A stretch of DNA of 64,000 bases from a virus, in IMG/VR virus record IMGVR_UViG_3300032240_002475, positions 58,291 through 122,290 of that record; one strand, 5' to 3'. The notes under the pieces are model-generated. The model was not told the origin of the DNA. It was given only the letters and a program-made list of their open reading frames with translations, and made no database searches. Both the position numbers and the translations under genes were made by a program. Positions 9,085-17,646 of the stretch are shown in pieces. The stretch's first letter is position 1, and every line of letters begins with the position of its first letter.

Positions 9085-9450
9085 TTATCTCATTTTATAT
9101 GTTTCCTCATCATTTGAAACGTCTTTTTCTATAAGATTTTGTATTAAGTCATCATCTAAGTCAGCTAATGAAAATGATTCGGTATTGTTATTTGATTTCT
9201 CCCAAATACTTGACTGTAACTTTGATAAACTAATTTTTTTCTCAACGCAATCGTTGACAATTTTTTGTTGTTTTTCAATTACTGGTCCAATTGTTGTCAT
9301 GTCTTCAGCATCTTTTAACATTGACAACATTTTATTTTGGATTCTGATTGCAGTTTGTCTTTGCTCTACTAACTCATTATAAATCTCTTGCATAAGAGAT
9401 AGTATAGAATCTTTAGTAAAATTAATTTCTTTTCTTTGTGGTCTCGGCAT
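9085..9450 (-). CDS. Small coiled-coil protein, first gene of the baseplate operon
   Basis: 121 aa, helical; residues 12-60 are a likely coiled coil and the C-terminus is acidic. No recognised family. It is the first gene behind the late-type motif at 9455-9461, which is only 4 bases from the ATG, so it may be translated from a leaderless mRNA. It is followed at 3 bases by the 699-residue baseplate protein. Confidence 0.6.
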   Translation of the reverse strand: MPRPQRKEINFTKDSILSLMQEIYNELVEQRQTAIRIQNKMLSMLKDAEDMTTIGPVIEKQQKIVNDCVEKKISLSKLQSSIWEKSNNNTESFSLADLDDDLIQNLIEKDVSNDEETYKMR

Positions 9451-9454
9451 AACT

Positions 9455-9461
9455 ATAAATA
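9455..9461 (-). promoter_or_regulatory. TATTTAT late-type promoter of the baseplate operon
   Basis: TATTTAT on the minus strand, 4 bases before the ATG at 9450 and just after the stop of the sigma-factor gene. It separates the glycan operon from the structural operon 9450-3247. Confidence 0.55.
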
Positions 9462-9469
9462 CTTTTTTA

Positions 9470-10216
9470 TTAGTTTTTCATCTTAGTTTGAATCACAGTA
9501 TATAGTTTTTTAAACCTTTTGATTGAACTTCTAATTTCTTTTGTACTCAAATTTGTCATTTCTCTTAATGACAAAAGAATAACGTTTTTATTAAATTTGT
9601 TATTATCTGCCCCTGAAAATATAGATTCGTAGTTGTCAAATAAATCTATAAGAGCATAACCAAGTTTTCTTTCATTTTCATTTAATGATTCACTTTCTAT
9701 AAAGTCTTTTAACTCTTTAAGATATTCGTTAATAATAATATGAGTTTCTACAATATCATCATCAATCCTATAAATCATATCTGGTCTTTCTTCTATAGTT
9801 GAAGAAATGTCTTCATAAGATATTTTTCTATTTGTTTCTTTTTGGTCTTTAATAATTTGACCCATTAGATAATTTTTACAAATAGTTCCAAAATATGAAT
9901 ATGCTTTTTTGTTTTTGTCAGGTTTGAATTTATCAACCTTGGTCATCAAAAAAGAATGCGTGTCAGTATGGATTTCAATAAAGTCCATATCTTTACGATA
10001 TAATTTATATCGTCTTATAATAGATGAAATCATCTTATCAAGAGGAGCCCTTAAGAATTGATTATATATTTTGTTTTTTTCTTGTGAAGTTTCGGCTATT
10101 AAAAAATTTCTAACCGCTTCCTCCTCTCTAACATCAAAATAATTTTCTTTTACTGCTTTCCTACCTCTTTTTTTAGACAAAACATCTTCTGTTGTTGCAG
10201 AAAGAGTTTCTTCCAT
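9470..10216 (-). CDS. Late-transcription sigma factor, T4 gp55-like
   Basis: 248 aa. The central region (about residues 55-125), with LDKMISSIIRRYK and AYSYFGTICKNYLMGQI, resembles sigma region 2 as shortened in T4 gp55, the phage sigma that directs host RNA polymerase to late promoters. A helical C-terminal part ends in a helix-turn-helix-like stretch (TNLSTKEIRSSIKRFKKL, about 216-233). It is the last gene of the glycan operon and directly precedes the first late-type promoter. That order makes sense for a gene expressed before virion genes. The TATTTAT motif is its likely target. Confidence 0.75.
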   Translation of the reverse strand: MEETLSATTEDVLSKKRGRKAVKENYFDVREEEAVRNFLIAETSQEKNKIYNQFLRAPLDKMISSIIRRYKLYRKDMDFIEIHTDTHSFLMTKVDKFKPDKNKKAYSYFGTICKNYLMGQIIKDQKETNRKISYEDISSTIEERPDMIYRIDDDIVETHIIINEYLKELKDFIESESLNENERKLGYALIDLFDNYESIFSGADNNKFNKNVILLSLREMTNLSTKEIRSSIKRFKKLYTVIQTKMKN

Positions 10217-11023
10217 TTAGGCATTGTCTGATTGATATTTTATGACTCTATCGTCAGGGAAGAAATATTCTTTTTTAGCAGTTTGAATCCAAAATCTAAC
10301 TTCATCTTCAATCATCTTAGATTCACCGAACTTATAGTTCCAAAAAATTGAACCTTCTCTCATGTTGGTATGTTTGTAACCAAGTCTTGGTATAGTCATG
10401 ATTGAAACTGAATTATAAGTTAATCTTAATAAAAACTCATAGATAAATGTTAATTTAATTGAAGGTTTAAATCCTCCAAAGTCTTCAATAATTTCTTTTT
10501 TGAATACACATCCTGCGGTTTGAAAGTTTTGATAATCTTGTAATGTTTCATTAGTAAGAATACCCATTTCTTGTGTAAAGTTTGCTGCAAATGTTGCTTC
10601 ATTTGTAAATCCTGCAAACACACCTTTTTCATCAACCTCAACTACGACAGGTAAAAACATTTGTACTTCAGGATATGCCTCAGTATATTTTTTTACGTTT
10701 TTAAACCAAATACTTGCATACTCGTCATCGAACTCAAACAATGAAACCCATTTTCCTTTTGCATTTTTAATACCATAATTTACTTGGTCACAATAGTTAG
10801 GGTCTTTATCCCATAATAATTTTGTAACATTTAAGTTTTCAAAATCATAACTATTTAAAAATTCAATTAATGATTCTTCACTTGTGTGAACGATAAGAAG
10901 TTCCTCCAACTCTACCTGTTGGTTTTTAATCGAATCAATTGCATTTTTAAAATACTCATCAAAATTTTTTGCCTTTGATGATTTAATTGGTAGTATTACT
11001 GAAAGTGATAATTTATTACTCAT
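10217..11023 (-). CDS. Family 2 (GT-A) glycosyltransferase
   Basis: 268 aa. It begins with the GT-A nucleotide-binding strand (LSVILPIKSS, residues 6-15) and has the metal-binding acidic motif FEFDDEYAS around residues 96-104. It is full length for a compact family 2 enzyme and has no membrane segment. Donor and acceptor cannot be read from sequence. It abuts the sigma-factor gene and lies 1 base after the next glycosyltransferase gene. Confidence 0.8.
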   Translation of the reverse strand: MSNKLSLSVILPIKSSKAKNFDEYFKNAIDSIKNQQVELEELLIVHTSEESLIEFLNSYDFENLNVTKLLWDKDPNYCDQVNYGIKNAKGKWVSLFEFDDEYASIWFKNVKKYTEAYPEVQMFLPVVVEVDEKGVFAGFTNEATFAANFTQEMGILTNETLQDYQNFQTAGCVFKKEIIEDFGGFKPSIKLTFIYEFLLRLTYNSVSIMTIPRLGYKHTNMREGSIFWNYKFGESKMIEDEVRFWIQTAKKEYFFPDDRVIKYQSDNA

Positions 11024-11024
11024 A

Positions 11025-12077
11025 TTATTCTTCTGTTTTTGTAATTTGTTCTTCGAATGAATTTGCTCTTGTGTTTAAGTATCCTTCAAATAGGGATACA
11101 ACCGCTAACTCAAATTTTTGTTTATCTGAAAATTTGTCCGCTGTTTTTTTCATTTCATCGTACATTTCAGGTTTAATATTATCTTCTAACCAATTCTGAA
11201 TAAAATCAGCAACAACATCTGCTAGTAATGTTTGGTCAGTAATCCAAATACCATTATCCTCATTCATCCATTCAGGTGCCATATTTGGAACTTTTCCGAT
11301 TACTGGTACGTTAGATTTCATAGATTCAATAGGGAAAGTACCAAATCCTGCGTGGTCATCAACCCAAACACTTAAGAAGCAATCTTTTAAAGAATTAGCA
11401 AATTCTTTTTCTGAAAGACCTCTCAAGTCTCTAAATGTAAACCATCTGTATTGAGGGAATTTCAAATAGAATGTCTTAATTAAATTAACCGCATCACTTT
11501 GTTCTTTTGTGTGAACGCCAATAATTGGCATTGCTGGCAATGATTTTGGTTCAAATGAATCTGTAATGTACGGCTCAACAATATCAAAAGACGATTGTCT
11601 CATAACTCTTTCAATATATTCTTTTTGCTTACTTGTTGTTGTTATACATTTCATAAAACCAAATTGATTCCATGATTGTCCTGGTTGAAGTGTTTCTAAC
11701 ATGTGGGCGTATTGTTGTGTTAGAACAATTTTAGCACACGGTAGTTGTTTAACTTGGTCCATGACAAATCCAAAAACTTCAGGAATTACCAAAAAATCTT
11801 CAGGTGAAATTTCTAAGTTTTGACCTTCAATTGCTTTGTGTGGGATAGACATATATTCTTCGTCTAACCACGCAACGACACCAGCATAGTCCGATTTCTC
11901 GTGAAGTATGATTGGGTTAAAACCGTTGTCTTTTAATGTTTTTGCCATTTGATAGATATATCTAACAGAAGCTCTTGCATTTCCTTTAGTGTCTTGAACT
12001 AAGAAATAAATTCTAGCTTGCTTGTCTCTTAATATCTGAATGGACTGTGTTACTTTTTCGTTTAGTGAATTTTCCAT
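11025..12077 (-). CDS. GT-B fold glycosyltransferase
   Basis: 350 aa. Two Rossmann-like halves: an N-terminal part with a KGNARASVRYIYQMAK loop (residues 31-46) and a C-terminal part with the donor-site stretch FGTFPIESMKSNVPVIG (about 245-262), the usual place of the E-x7-E-like motif in GT4-type enzymes. Cytoplasmic, no signal or membrane segment. Part of the glycan operon; sugar specificity unknown. Confidence 0.7.
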   Translation of the reverse strand: MENSLNEKVTQSIQILRDKQARIYFLVQDTKGNARASVRYIYQMAKTLKDNGFNPIILHEKSDYAGVVAWLDEEYMSIPHKAIEGQNLEISPEDFLVIPEVFGFVMDQVKQLPCAKIVLTQQYAHMLETLQPGQSWNQFGFMKCITTTSKQKEYIERVMRQSSFDIVEPYITDSFEPKSLPAMPIIGVHTKEQSDAVNLIKTFYLKFPQYRWFTFRDLRGLSEKEFANSLKDCFLSVWVDDHAGFGTFPIESMKSNVPVIGKVPNMAPEWMNEDNGIWITDQTLLADVVADFIQNWLEDNIKPEMYDEMKKTADKFSDKQKFELAVVSLFEGYLNTRANSFEEQITKTEE

Positions 12078-12078
12078 A

Positions 12079-12360
12079 TTAATAATGATTGATAAGTTTT
12101 TTATTTAATAAACTGTTGAATGCTAATTTGAATGGTATACTTGTATTACTACTTGATTTCATTCCTAATTTATCATCCATAATTTCATTTTCTGATAATA
12201 CTGTTTCTAATAACATTTTTACCATTTCAAATTTGATGATATTAATTCTCATTTCAGTTGTTCCTGTTAATGGTTCGGTTATTGATTCATCCGACATATC
12301 AAGGTATTGTTCAATTTCATCTAAGTCGATGAAATAATTTTCTCCTAAGACGCTAATCAT
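12079..12360 (-). CDS. Small conserved-type phage protein, unknown function
   Basis: 93 aa, helical, acidic N-terminal half. It overlaps the upstream HAD-like gene by 8 bases and is spaced 1 base from the next gene, so it is clearly part of the operon. I recognise no motif. A helper of replication or nucleotide metabolism would fit its PhoH/HAD neighbours, but this is only context. Confidence 0.6.
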   Translation of the reverse strand: MISVLGENYFIDLDEIEQYLDMSDESITEPLTGTTEMRINIIKFEMVKMLLETVLSENEIMDDKLGMKSSSNTSIPFKLAFNSLLNKKLINHY

Positions 12361-12949
12361 ATATTTCTTTTATTTTATTTTTGAGCTCTTTTATACTTGA
12401 AATAGAGTGCTCAGTTTTTATTTCAGTATTATATGTTGTGTTAAATTTAATAACCTTAACATTTTTGGGATGGTTTAATAATAGATTAGGATTCGCAGTA
12501 AGTAAAATGTCTACGGAGTTCCATAAAGAATTAATTGTACTTTCACTATAAAATTTTACAGTTTCAACCAAACATCCAAATTTAGAAATGAAAAATAATG
12601 ATGCAGGTTTTGATTTACCAATTTCATCTGAAACAATTAAGATGTCATGATTATCTCTCATGTCTAAATAAAATTCGTTAAAGTCCATCATTCCTGAAGT
12701 TTCAACGGAGCTAGAATGACCAAAAATTTCCATTGTATGTTCTTTGTATAAAAAATCGTACAATTCATTTTTGTCTTTAAATTTTAAGTGACTTGTAATA
12801 TCTAACGTTGTCAAATCTGAAATAACTTCATATTCCGATTTTTCTTCGTCTTCTTTAAATGGATTGTCTAAATACCATTTTTCGTATTCTTGTTGAATTT
12901 TTTTTAATGTGTCTCTAAGTACTCCATTTAATTCTACCGCAATTCTCAT
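12353..12949 (-). CDS. HAD-like protein with altered catalytic motif
   Basis: 198 aa. The N-terminus (IAVELNGVLRDT, residues 3-14) has the exact shape of HAD motif I (hhhDxDGxhxD), but the nucleophile Asp is Glu6 and the second Asp is Asn8. Downstream, LIVSDEIGKSKPASLFFISKFG (about 104-125) fits the motif II/III region. Related phage HAD proteins keep Asp. As written the enzyme may be inactive or serve as a binding protein. It overlaps the PhoH gene by 4 bases. Confidence 0.6.
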   Translation of the reverse strand: MRIAVELNGVLRDTLKKIQQEYEKWYLDNPFKEDEEKSEYEVISDLTTLDITSHLKFKDKNELYDFLYKEHTMEIFGHSSSVETSGMMDFNEFYLDMRDNHDILIVSDEIGKSKPASLFFISKFGCLVETVKFYSESTINSLWNSVDILLTANPNLLLNHPKNVKVIKFNTTYNTEIKTEHSISSIKELKNKIKEIYD

Positions 12950-13680
12950 TCTTCGTATCTTTTTAATATTTTTGAAATAAGAGGATTTCTTACAATATCT
13001 TCAGGTTTAAATTCAAAAACTCCAACATCATCCATGTCTTGGAACTTTTTTAACGCATCCCATAAACCTGTTTGTGTTTTATCTTTATGTCTATCAAATT
13101 GTTCTAAATCACCTGACAAGAAAAATTTAGAATTAAAACCTATTCTTGTTAAAAGTAACTTCATTTGACTTGGAGTTGAATTTTGAGCCTCTTCAAAAAT
13201 TAATATTGAATTGTCAATATTCATACCTCTCATGTAAGCTAATGCAAAAACCTCAATAGCTTCAATATCTTTTAATCTTTCTCTTGCTTCTTTACCTATA
13301 ATTTTATTTAATAGATAATAAGATGGAAAAATATAAGGGTCTAGTTTCTCTTCAACACCTCCAGGTAAACTACCTAATTTTTCTTCTGCCTCAACTGCTG
13401 GTCTTACAATGATAATTTTTTCGTAAGGAGTTGTTGGGTCTACCAACAAATCCACAGCACATTTCATTGCTATATAACTTTTACCTACCCCAGCTGGCCC
13501 CGAACATATTGTAATTTGATTTTTTGTAAGTTTATGATAGTATTCTCTTTGACTATCAGATAAAAATTTCTCTTTAGTTTTCTTCTTAACAATTGAACAA
13601 ATTAATTGTTTTTTTGTTCTTACTACCACTTCTTCACCTGTTGGTGTTACTTGTGGTGTTTTTTTGGTGCCTCTCGCCAT
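12946..13680 (-). CDS. phoH: PhoH-like ATPase
   Basis: 244 aa. Walker A GPAGVGKS at residues 61-68 and Walker B ILIFEEAQN at 159-167, with the PhoH-type IIIVRPAVEAEEKLG stretch (89-103) and the SGDLEQ sensor motif near 200. PhoH proteins are common in phages of aquatic and soil bacteria; they are ATPases with suspected RNA-related roles, but the phage function is not settled. Length is normal for the phage form. Within the glycan operon. Confidence 0.9.
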   Translation of the reverse strand: MARGTKKTPQVTPTGEEVVVRTKKQLICSIVKKKTKEKFLSDSQREYYHKLTKNQITICSGPAGVGKSYIAMKCAVDLLVDPTTPYEKIIIVRPAVEAEEKLGSLPGGVEEKLDPYIFPSYYLLNKIIGKEARERLKDIEAIEVFALAYMRGMNIDNSILIFEEAQNSTPSQMKLLLTRIGFNSKFFLSGDLEQFDRHKDKTQTGLWDALKKFQDMDDVGVFEFKPEDIVRNPLISKILKRYEE

Positions 13681-13686
13681 TATATA

Positions 13687-14781
13687 TTATTTGATTTTAT
13701 GTCTGTCGGAACTTTGAGGTTCTCTTCTATAGACTGTTGTTCCACCGTCAGGACTTTCATAAATCCATGGAGTTTCAATTTCTTTTTTGTCAACTTGAGA
13801 CTTAATCCATTGATATGTTTTTTTCAAACCAATTGATAAAGGTTGACTAACTTCCCAACCAACTTTCTCTCTGTAAAGTTTGTTGTCAGAGTTTCTTCCT
13901 TTAACACCTAAAGGACATTTAAATCCATATTTGTCAATAAATTCTTGACCATCAATATTTTTAATTTCAATATTTTTTTCTGAGATTGCAATTGCCATTC
14001 CAGCAAGTTGATTGATTGTGACCATTTCTTCACTACCAATATTAACAGGACCTACAAAATCACTTTCCATTAATCTTAATACCGCCTCAACACATTCATC
14101 AACGTACAAGAATGAACGAGTTTGCATTCCATTACCCCAAACTTCAATCACATCTCCGTCTTTAGCTTCTGCAGCCTTCCTACACATCGCAGCTGGTGAT
14201 TTTTCTCTACCACCTGTCCATGTACCTTGTGGCCCAAAGATGTTATGAAATCTTGCAACTCTTACATCTAAACCATAATTTCTGTTAAATGCTAAGAATA
14301 ATCTTTCGGAAAATAATTTTTCCCATCCATATTCAGAATCAGGGTTTGCAGGATATGCAGATGATTCTTCGCAGTTTGGATTTAGTGGGTCTAACTGATT
14401 GTGTTCAGGATACATACAAGCTGAAGAAGAGTAGAATACTTTCTTAACTTTTTTCTTAACACATTCGTGAGCTACGTTTAAATTAATTGTTGCTGAGTTG
14501 TACATAACGTTGGCATCATTCTCACCTGTAAAGATATATAATGCACCACCCATGTCTGCCGCAAGTTGATATACTTCATCAACTCCCTCCTCAATTACAA
14601 GTTCAACAACCTTAGGGTCTGTTAAATCTCCTAATATAAATTCATGACAAAACTCGTCTTGAAAGAAGTATTCGTGTTTTTTAATATCACATACTCTTAC
14701 GTGATTTCCTTCTTCTTTTAATCTTTTAGCGAGGTGTCCACCTATGAACCCTCCGCCACCTAATACTACTATTTTTTTCAT
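13687..14781 (-). CDS. GDP-mannose 3,5-epimerase
   Basis: 364 aa. An extended short-chain dehydrogenase fold: GGGGFIGG at residues 8-15 binds NAD. SSSACMYPE (118-126), YGWEK (151-155), RFHNIFGPQGTW (177-188) and GGREKSP (190-196) match plant GDP-mannose 3,5-epimerase closely. All four catalytic residues known from the Arabidopsis enzyme (Cys145, Tyr174, Lys178, Lys217) fall at one offset here: Cys122, Tyr151, Lys155, Lys194. The reaction converts GDP-D-mannose to GDP-L-galactose (and GDP-L-gulose). The stop codon of the upstream gene overlaps its start. It probably supplies L-galactose for the GT10 and GT11 enzymes of this operon. Confidence 0.85.
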   Translation of the reverse strand: MKKIVVLGGGGFIGGHLAKRLKEEGNHVRVCDIKKHEYFFQDEFCHEFILGDLTDPKVVELVIEEGVDEVYQLAADMGGALYIFTGENDANVMYNSATINLNVAHECVKKKVKKVFYSSSACMYPEHNQLDPLNPNCEESSAYPANPDSEYGWEKLFSERLFLAFNRNYGLDVRVARFHNIFGPQGTWTGGREKSPAAMCRKAAEAKDGDVIEVWGNGMQTRSFLYVDECVEAVLRLMESDFVGPVNIGSEEMVTINQLAGMAIAISEKNIEIKNIDGQEFIDKYGFKCPLGVKGRNSDNKLYREKVGWEVSQPLSIGLKKTYQWIKSQVDKKEIETPWIYESPDGGTTVYRREPQSSDRHKIK

Positions 14782-15716
14782 TAGTTAAAATACTTTTGGT
14801 ATATGTTGAAATATTCAACTGTTTTATCTGGAAGTAAACTCCAATAGTCTTTTATATTGTCTAAAAGGTTTAATGTGTTTCTATAACCAATCACTTCATT
14901 TTCTAAATTTCTAACAAGGTCTTGCGGGTTTCTCGCTTGATAAACTGACGCTTTTGCAAATATGACAGAGTTTGGAAAATGATGTTGTAAGACATAGGAC
15001 CCCCAAATGTCATCCATTCTACCTGTATATGGAAAGACAGAATAATATTTAAGGACATCTCTATGAATAAATGTATTTTGTGAGTTAAATGGTGTAAGTT
15101 GTTTTGTTGTGAACGGTTCAAATGAATTAAATTTAACGATTGGTTTTTTACTTAGACGACAAATTGCGTCGATGTCTGGGTCACCATCCCAAAATTCTGC
15201 TTGAATCATTGGGGTAATTTTTGTTTTACCTTTGTATTCAATGTTATTTTTTACTTGTAGATATTCAATTGGAAATCCTCTATGCCACAAGTCATTATGT
15301 TCTGTAGTTGATATTGCATCAAAATAAGGGCATGACGTATTTTCATATTCGTCAACTTCAATTTCTTGACCCAGTAAGATATTATCACCCCAGAAACTGT
15401 ATGGAATGTTGTCATCATCAACTGTTGCAACAATATCTGCACCATGTTGGTATGCGTACACAAATCCAATGTTTCTTCTTTGAATTGTCCTCCATCCAAT
15501 TATTTCGGATAATTCTTGATACATATCATCTTGTGATTCAGGTGTTAAATAAATTACATTATCATAACTTTCTTCAAGAGCCAAGTAACTTTCATGAGGA
15601 GTTTTTGTATCTCCAACAATAACAAACGTGAAGTCTTTTTTATCAGCAATTTCACAGAACTTAATAGTTGCTTCAGTTGGTTCATTGATTGTTGTTGTGA
15701 CTATAAATTTTTTCAT
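14781..15716 (-). CDS. STELLO/DUF288-like glycosyltransferase
   Basis: 311 aa. The segment from RRNIGF (80-85) to ATVDDDNIP (97-105) is the pattern of GT-A-like proteins of the DUF288/STELLO and reversibly glycosylated polypeptide type, where the acidic triplet (Asp100-Asp102) binds the metal. Later FIHRDVL and ARNPQDL resemble the same family. No membrane segment. The ATG overlaps the operon chain by 1 base with the epimerase gene. Donor unknown. Confidence 0.65.
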   Translation of the reverse strand: MKKFIVTTTINEPTEATIKFCEIADKKDFTFVIVGDTKTPHESYLALEESYDNVIYLTPESQDDMYQELSEIIGWRTIQRRNIGFVYAYQHGADIVATVDDDNIPYSFWGDNILLGQEIEVDEYENTSCPYFDAISTTEHNDLWHRGFPIEYLQVKNNIEYKGKTKITPMIQAEFWDGDPDIDAICRLSKKPIVKFNSFEPFTTKQLTPFNSQNTFIHRDVLKYYSVFPYTGRMDDIWGSYVLQHHFPNSVIFAKASVYQARNPQDLVRNLENEVIGYRNTLNLLDNIKDYWSLLPDKTVEYFNIYQKYFN

Positions 15717-15717
15717 A

Positions 15718-16326
15718 TTAATAAACTATATAAATGTGGTTTCCTTCTAACGTATTAGTAATTGTGTAGTTAGGGTTAATTGAGTGTAATGCGTCCGTGA
15801 ATTCTTTCAATGTAGGGAAGTTTCCTTGACCTAAGTCTCTACAATCATCAATCAACATAACATGGTCATTACGATTACTTGAAGATTTAATTGCTCCTAA
15901 TTCTTCTCTTAATGGTCCATTCAACATACTATGAGCATCTAATATGATTAAAAATCTTTCATCAGGTAATTCTTCAAAAACAGATGATAATAATTCACCT
16001 GAATTACCTTCTAAAAATGTTAGATTATCATATTTTTCTGAAAGTTGTGCATAAGTTTCTCTATAGTTTCTTCCATCATAAGGATTATTATCTGGAAATA
16101 ATTCAATTGTGAATGCTACGTCAAAATGTTCTGCTAAACATACAGCAGTACTTGCATTATATGTTCCCGTTTCAATTGCAAATTTTATTTCATCTAAATT
16201 AGGAATTTTATCTTGGTATTGGTAAAGTAAACTTACAAATACGTTTGGTATAGGTAGAGTTTGTTTATGTGTGTCGGACATTTGTTCCCATCTACTATCT
16301 CCTGTATAGTCTAAATTTAATTTCAT
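15718..16326 (-). CDS. Class I SAM-dependent methyltransferase-like protein
   Basis: 202 aa. AIETGTYNASTAVCLAE (50-66) fits motif I of class I methyltransferases (E-x-G-T/S), VAFTIELFPDN fits the acidic residue after beta-2, and LIILDAH and MLIDDCRDL fit later acidic strands. The layout resembles small sugar O-methyltransferases (Methyltransf_24/cephalosporin hydroxylase type) that often sit in glycan clusters. Target unknown; methylation of a sugar is the natural guess. Confidence 0.65.
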   Translation of the reverse strand: MKLNLDYTGDSRWEQMSDTHKQTLPIPNVFVSLLYQYQDKIPNLDEIKFAIETGTYNASTAVCLAEHFDVAFTIELFPDNNPYDGRNYRETYAQLSEKYDNLTFLEGNSGELLSSVFEELPDERFLIILDAHSMLNGPLREELGAIKSSSNRNDHVMLIDDCRDLGQGNFPTLKEFTDALHSINPNYTITNTLEGNHIYIVY

Positions 16327-16339
16327 ATTTTAACACTTT

Positions 16340-16936
16340 TTAATCTTTAAGTTTAAGAAAAGTATGTTGTTCATACTGTCTGTGTATTTCATACATTGAT
16401 AAATTTTGTTTGATAAAATCTTCAATAAATGAAATTGGTTTATTATGCCACTCAACAAAAATAAATTTAGATTTTTTAATTAATTCTGAATTTTCTAATA
16501 TGTTATATTCTGATGCCTCAACATCTATTTTAACTAAATCTGCAGGAGACTCTAAAAAAAACTCTAAAGTTTCTAACTTGAATATTTTACCGTCATAAGT
16601 TTCAATTCGGTCTCCCCAATATTCTTCTTTAAATTCTTCTTTAATTTCGGAAACCATGTATCCACCATCATTATTATCTCCAATACCTTGTACTTTTGAT
16701 TCTTTAGCACCATAAAAAATCCCATAATTATGCCCGTGAGTAAAATCGTATTCTGACATTAATTTTGAGCATTTTTCAAAATTAATTACATCTGGCTCAA
16801 AGTAATGAAGCTCATTAATTTTTTTATTATTTAATAGGTGTATGAATTCACCGTAGTTGCTTCCAATATCCAAAACAATATTTAAGTTTTCAGGTATTTC
16901 AGTCAACCAATTTTTATACATTTGTTCTCCGTACAT
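16340..16936 (-). CDS. FkbM-family methyltransferase (first copy)
   Basis: 198 aa. SAM-binding VLDIGSNYGEF (21-31), HYFEPD (about 44-49) and DLVKIDVEASEYNIL (about 133-147) are the FkbM family signatures; these enzymes O-methylate sugars or polyketides. The family's second half is short here. It is followed by a second FkbM-type gene 1 base upstream in the operon, so the phage may methylate two positions or two sugars. Confidence 0.8.
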   Translation of the reverse strand: MYGEQMYKNWLTEIPENLNIVLDIGSNYGEFIHLLNNKKINELHYFEPDVINFEKCSKLMSEYDFTHGHNYGIFYGAKESKVQGIGDNNDGGYMVSEIKEEFKEEYWGDRIETYDGKIFKLETLEFFLESPADLVKIDVEASEYNILENSELIKKSKFIFVEWHNKPISFIEDFIKQNLSMYEIHRQYEQHTFLKLKD

Positions 16937-16937
16937 G

Positions 16938-17645
16938 TTAATCTAAGTTTAATAAGTTTATGTTATAATATATCACGTCCGCTTCAGGGCAAACGTGTGA
17001 ATAATCTATGTCAAATAGTTTTTTGAATCCAAGTTGGTTCATAATTTCATTATCTTCAGTTGAAGAAGTTTGATTTTTATATAATCTAAGATTATTGTCA
17101 GTATTAACAATTGACTCAATCATAATAAAAACGGTATTTTTAATATACTCTTTAAGACTTTTTACAACTCTAATATCAACACCTTGAGCATCTACCTTTA
17201 AAAAATGTATTAGTTCATTTTTAAATTTTGGAATCTCATCTAATAATTCTTTTAACGATACTACTTCAACATCCTCAACAGAGGTTATTGTGGATATTTC
17301 TGATGGACAATACCATAAGTCATTTTTTTTGTGTATATCTTTAGTTATTATTTCTTTATTGATTTCTAATAAAGAGCTACAATATGCGTCTTGATTTATA
17401 TTGAATTGCATAATTGTTTTTTCTTCAACATCATCTATGGCATTTTCAAACCATAAATTGTATTCTTTTTTTATATTGTCATTTTTATAATTTTTATTAG
17501 GCTCAATTCCAATCCAAAAATTATTTTTTGTAATATAAGAAGAATATTCTTTTTTAAAATGACCATTCGCCGCGCCAACATCAACGATGTTGATTGAATC
17601 ATAATTGTTTAAATAATTAAATGTTTCTTTTAAGGTTTTAATCAT
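16938..17645 (-). CDS. FkbM-family methyltransferase (second copy)
   Basis: 235 aa. NIVDVGAANGHF (19-30) is the SAM motif, GIEPN (46-50) the acidic strand, and HFLKVDAQGVDIRVV (about 147-161) the FkbM Lys-Val-Asp motif. It is diverged from the adjacent 198-residue copy rather than a recent duplicate. Expected cytoplasmic, acting on nucleotide sugar- or lipid/protein-linked glycan. Confidence 0.8.
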   Translation of the reverse strand: MIKTLKETFNYLNNYDSINIVDVGAANGHFKKEYSSYITKNNFWIGIEPNKNYKNDNIKKEYNLWFENAIDDVEEKTIMQFNINQDAYCSSLLEINKEIITKDIHKKNDLWYCPSEISTITSVEDVEVVSLKELLDEIPKFKNELIHFLKVDAQGVDIRVVKSLKEYIKNTVFIMIESIVNTDNNLRLYKNQTSSTEDNEIMNQLGFKKLFDIDYSHVCPEADVIYYNINLLNLD

Positions 17646-17646
17646 T

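Noticed and set aside
15308-15622. Plus-strand open frame of 104 codons opposite the STELLO-like gene
   Set aside because: Opposite the conserved DDDN region; no initiation context.
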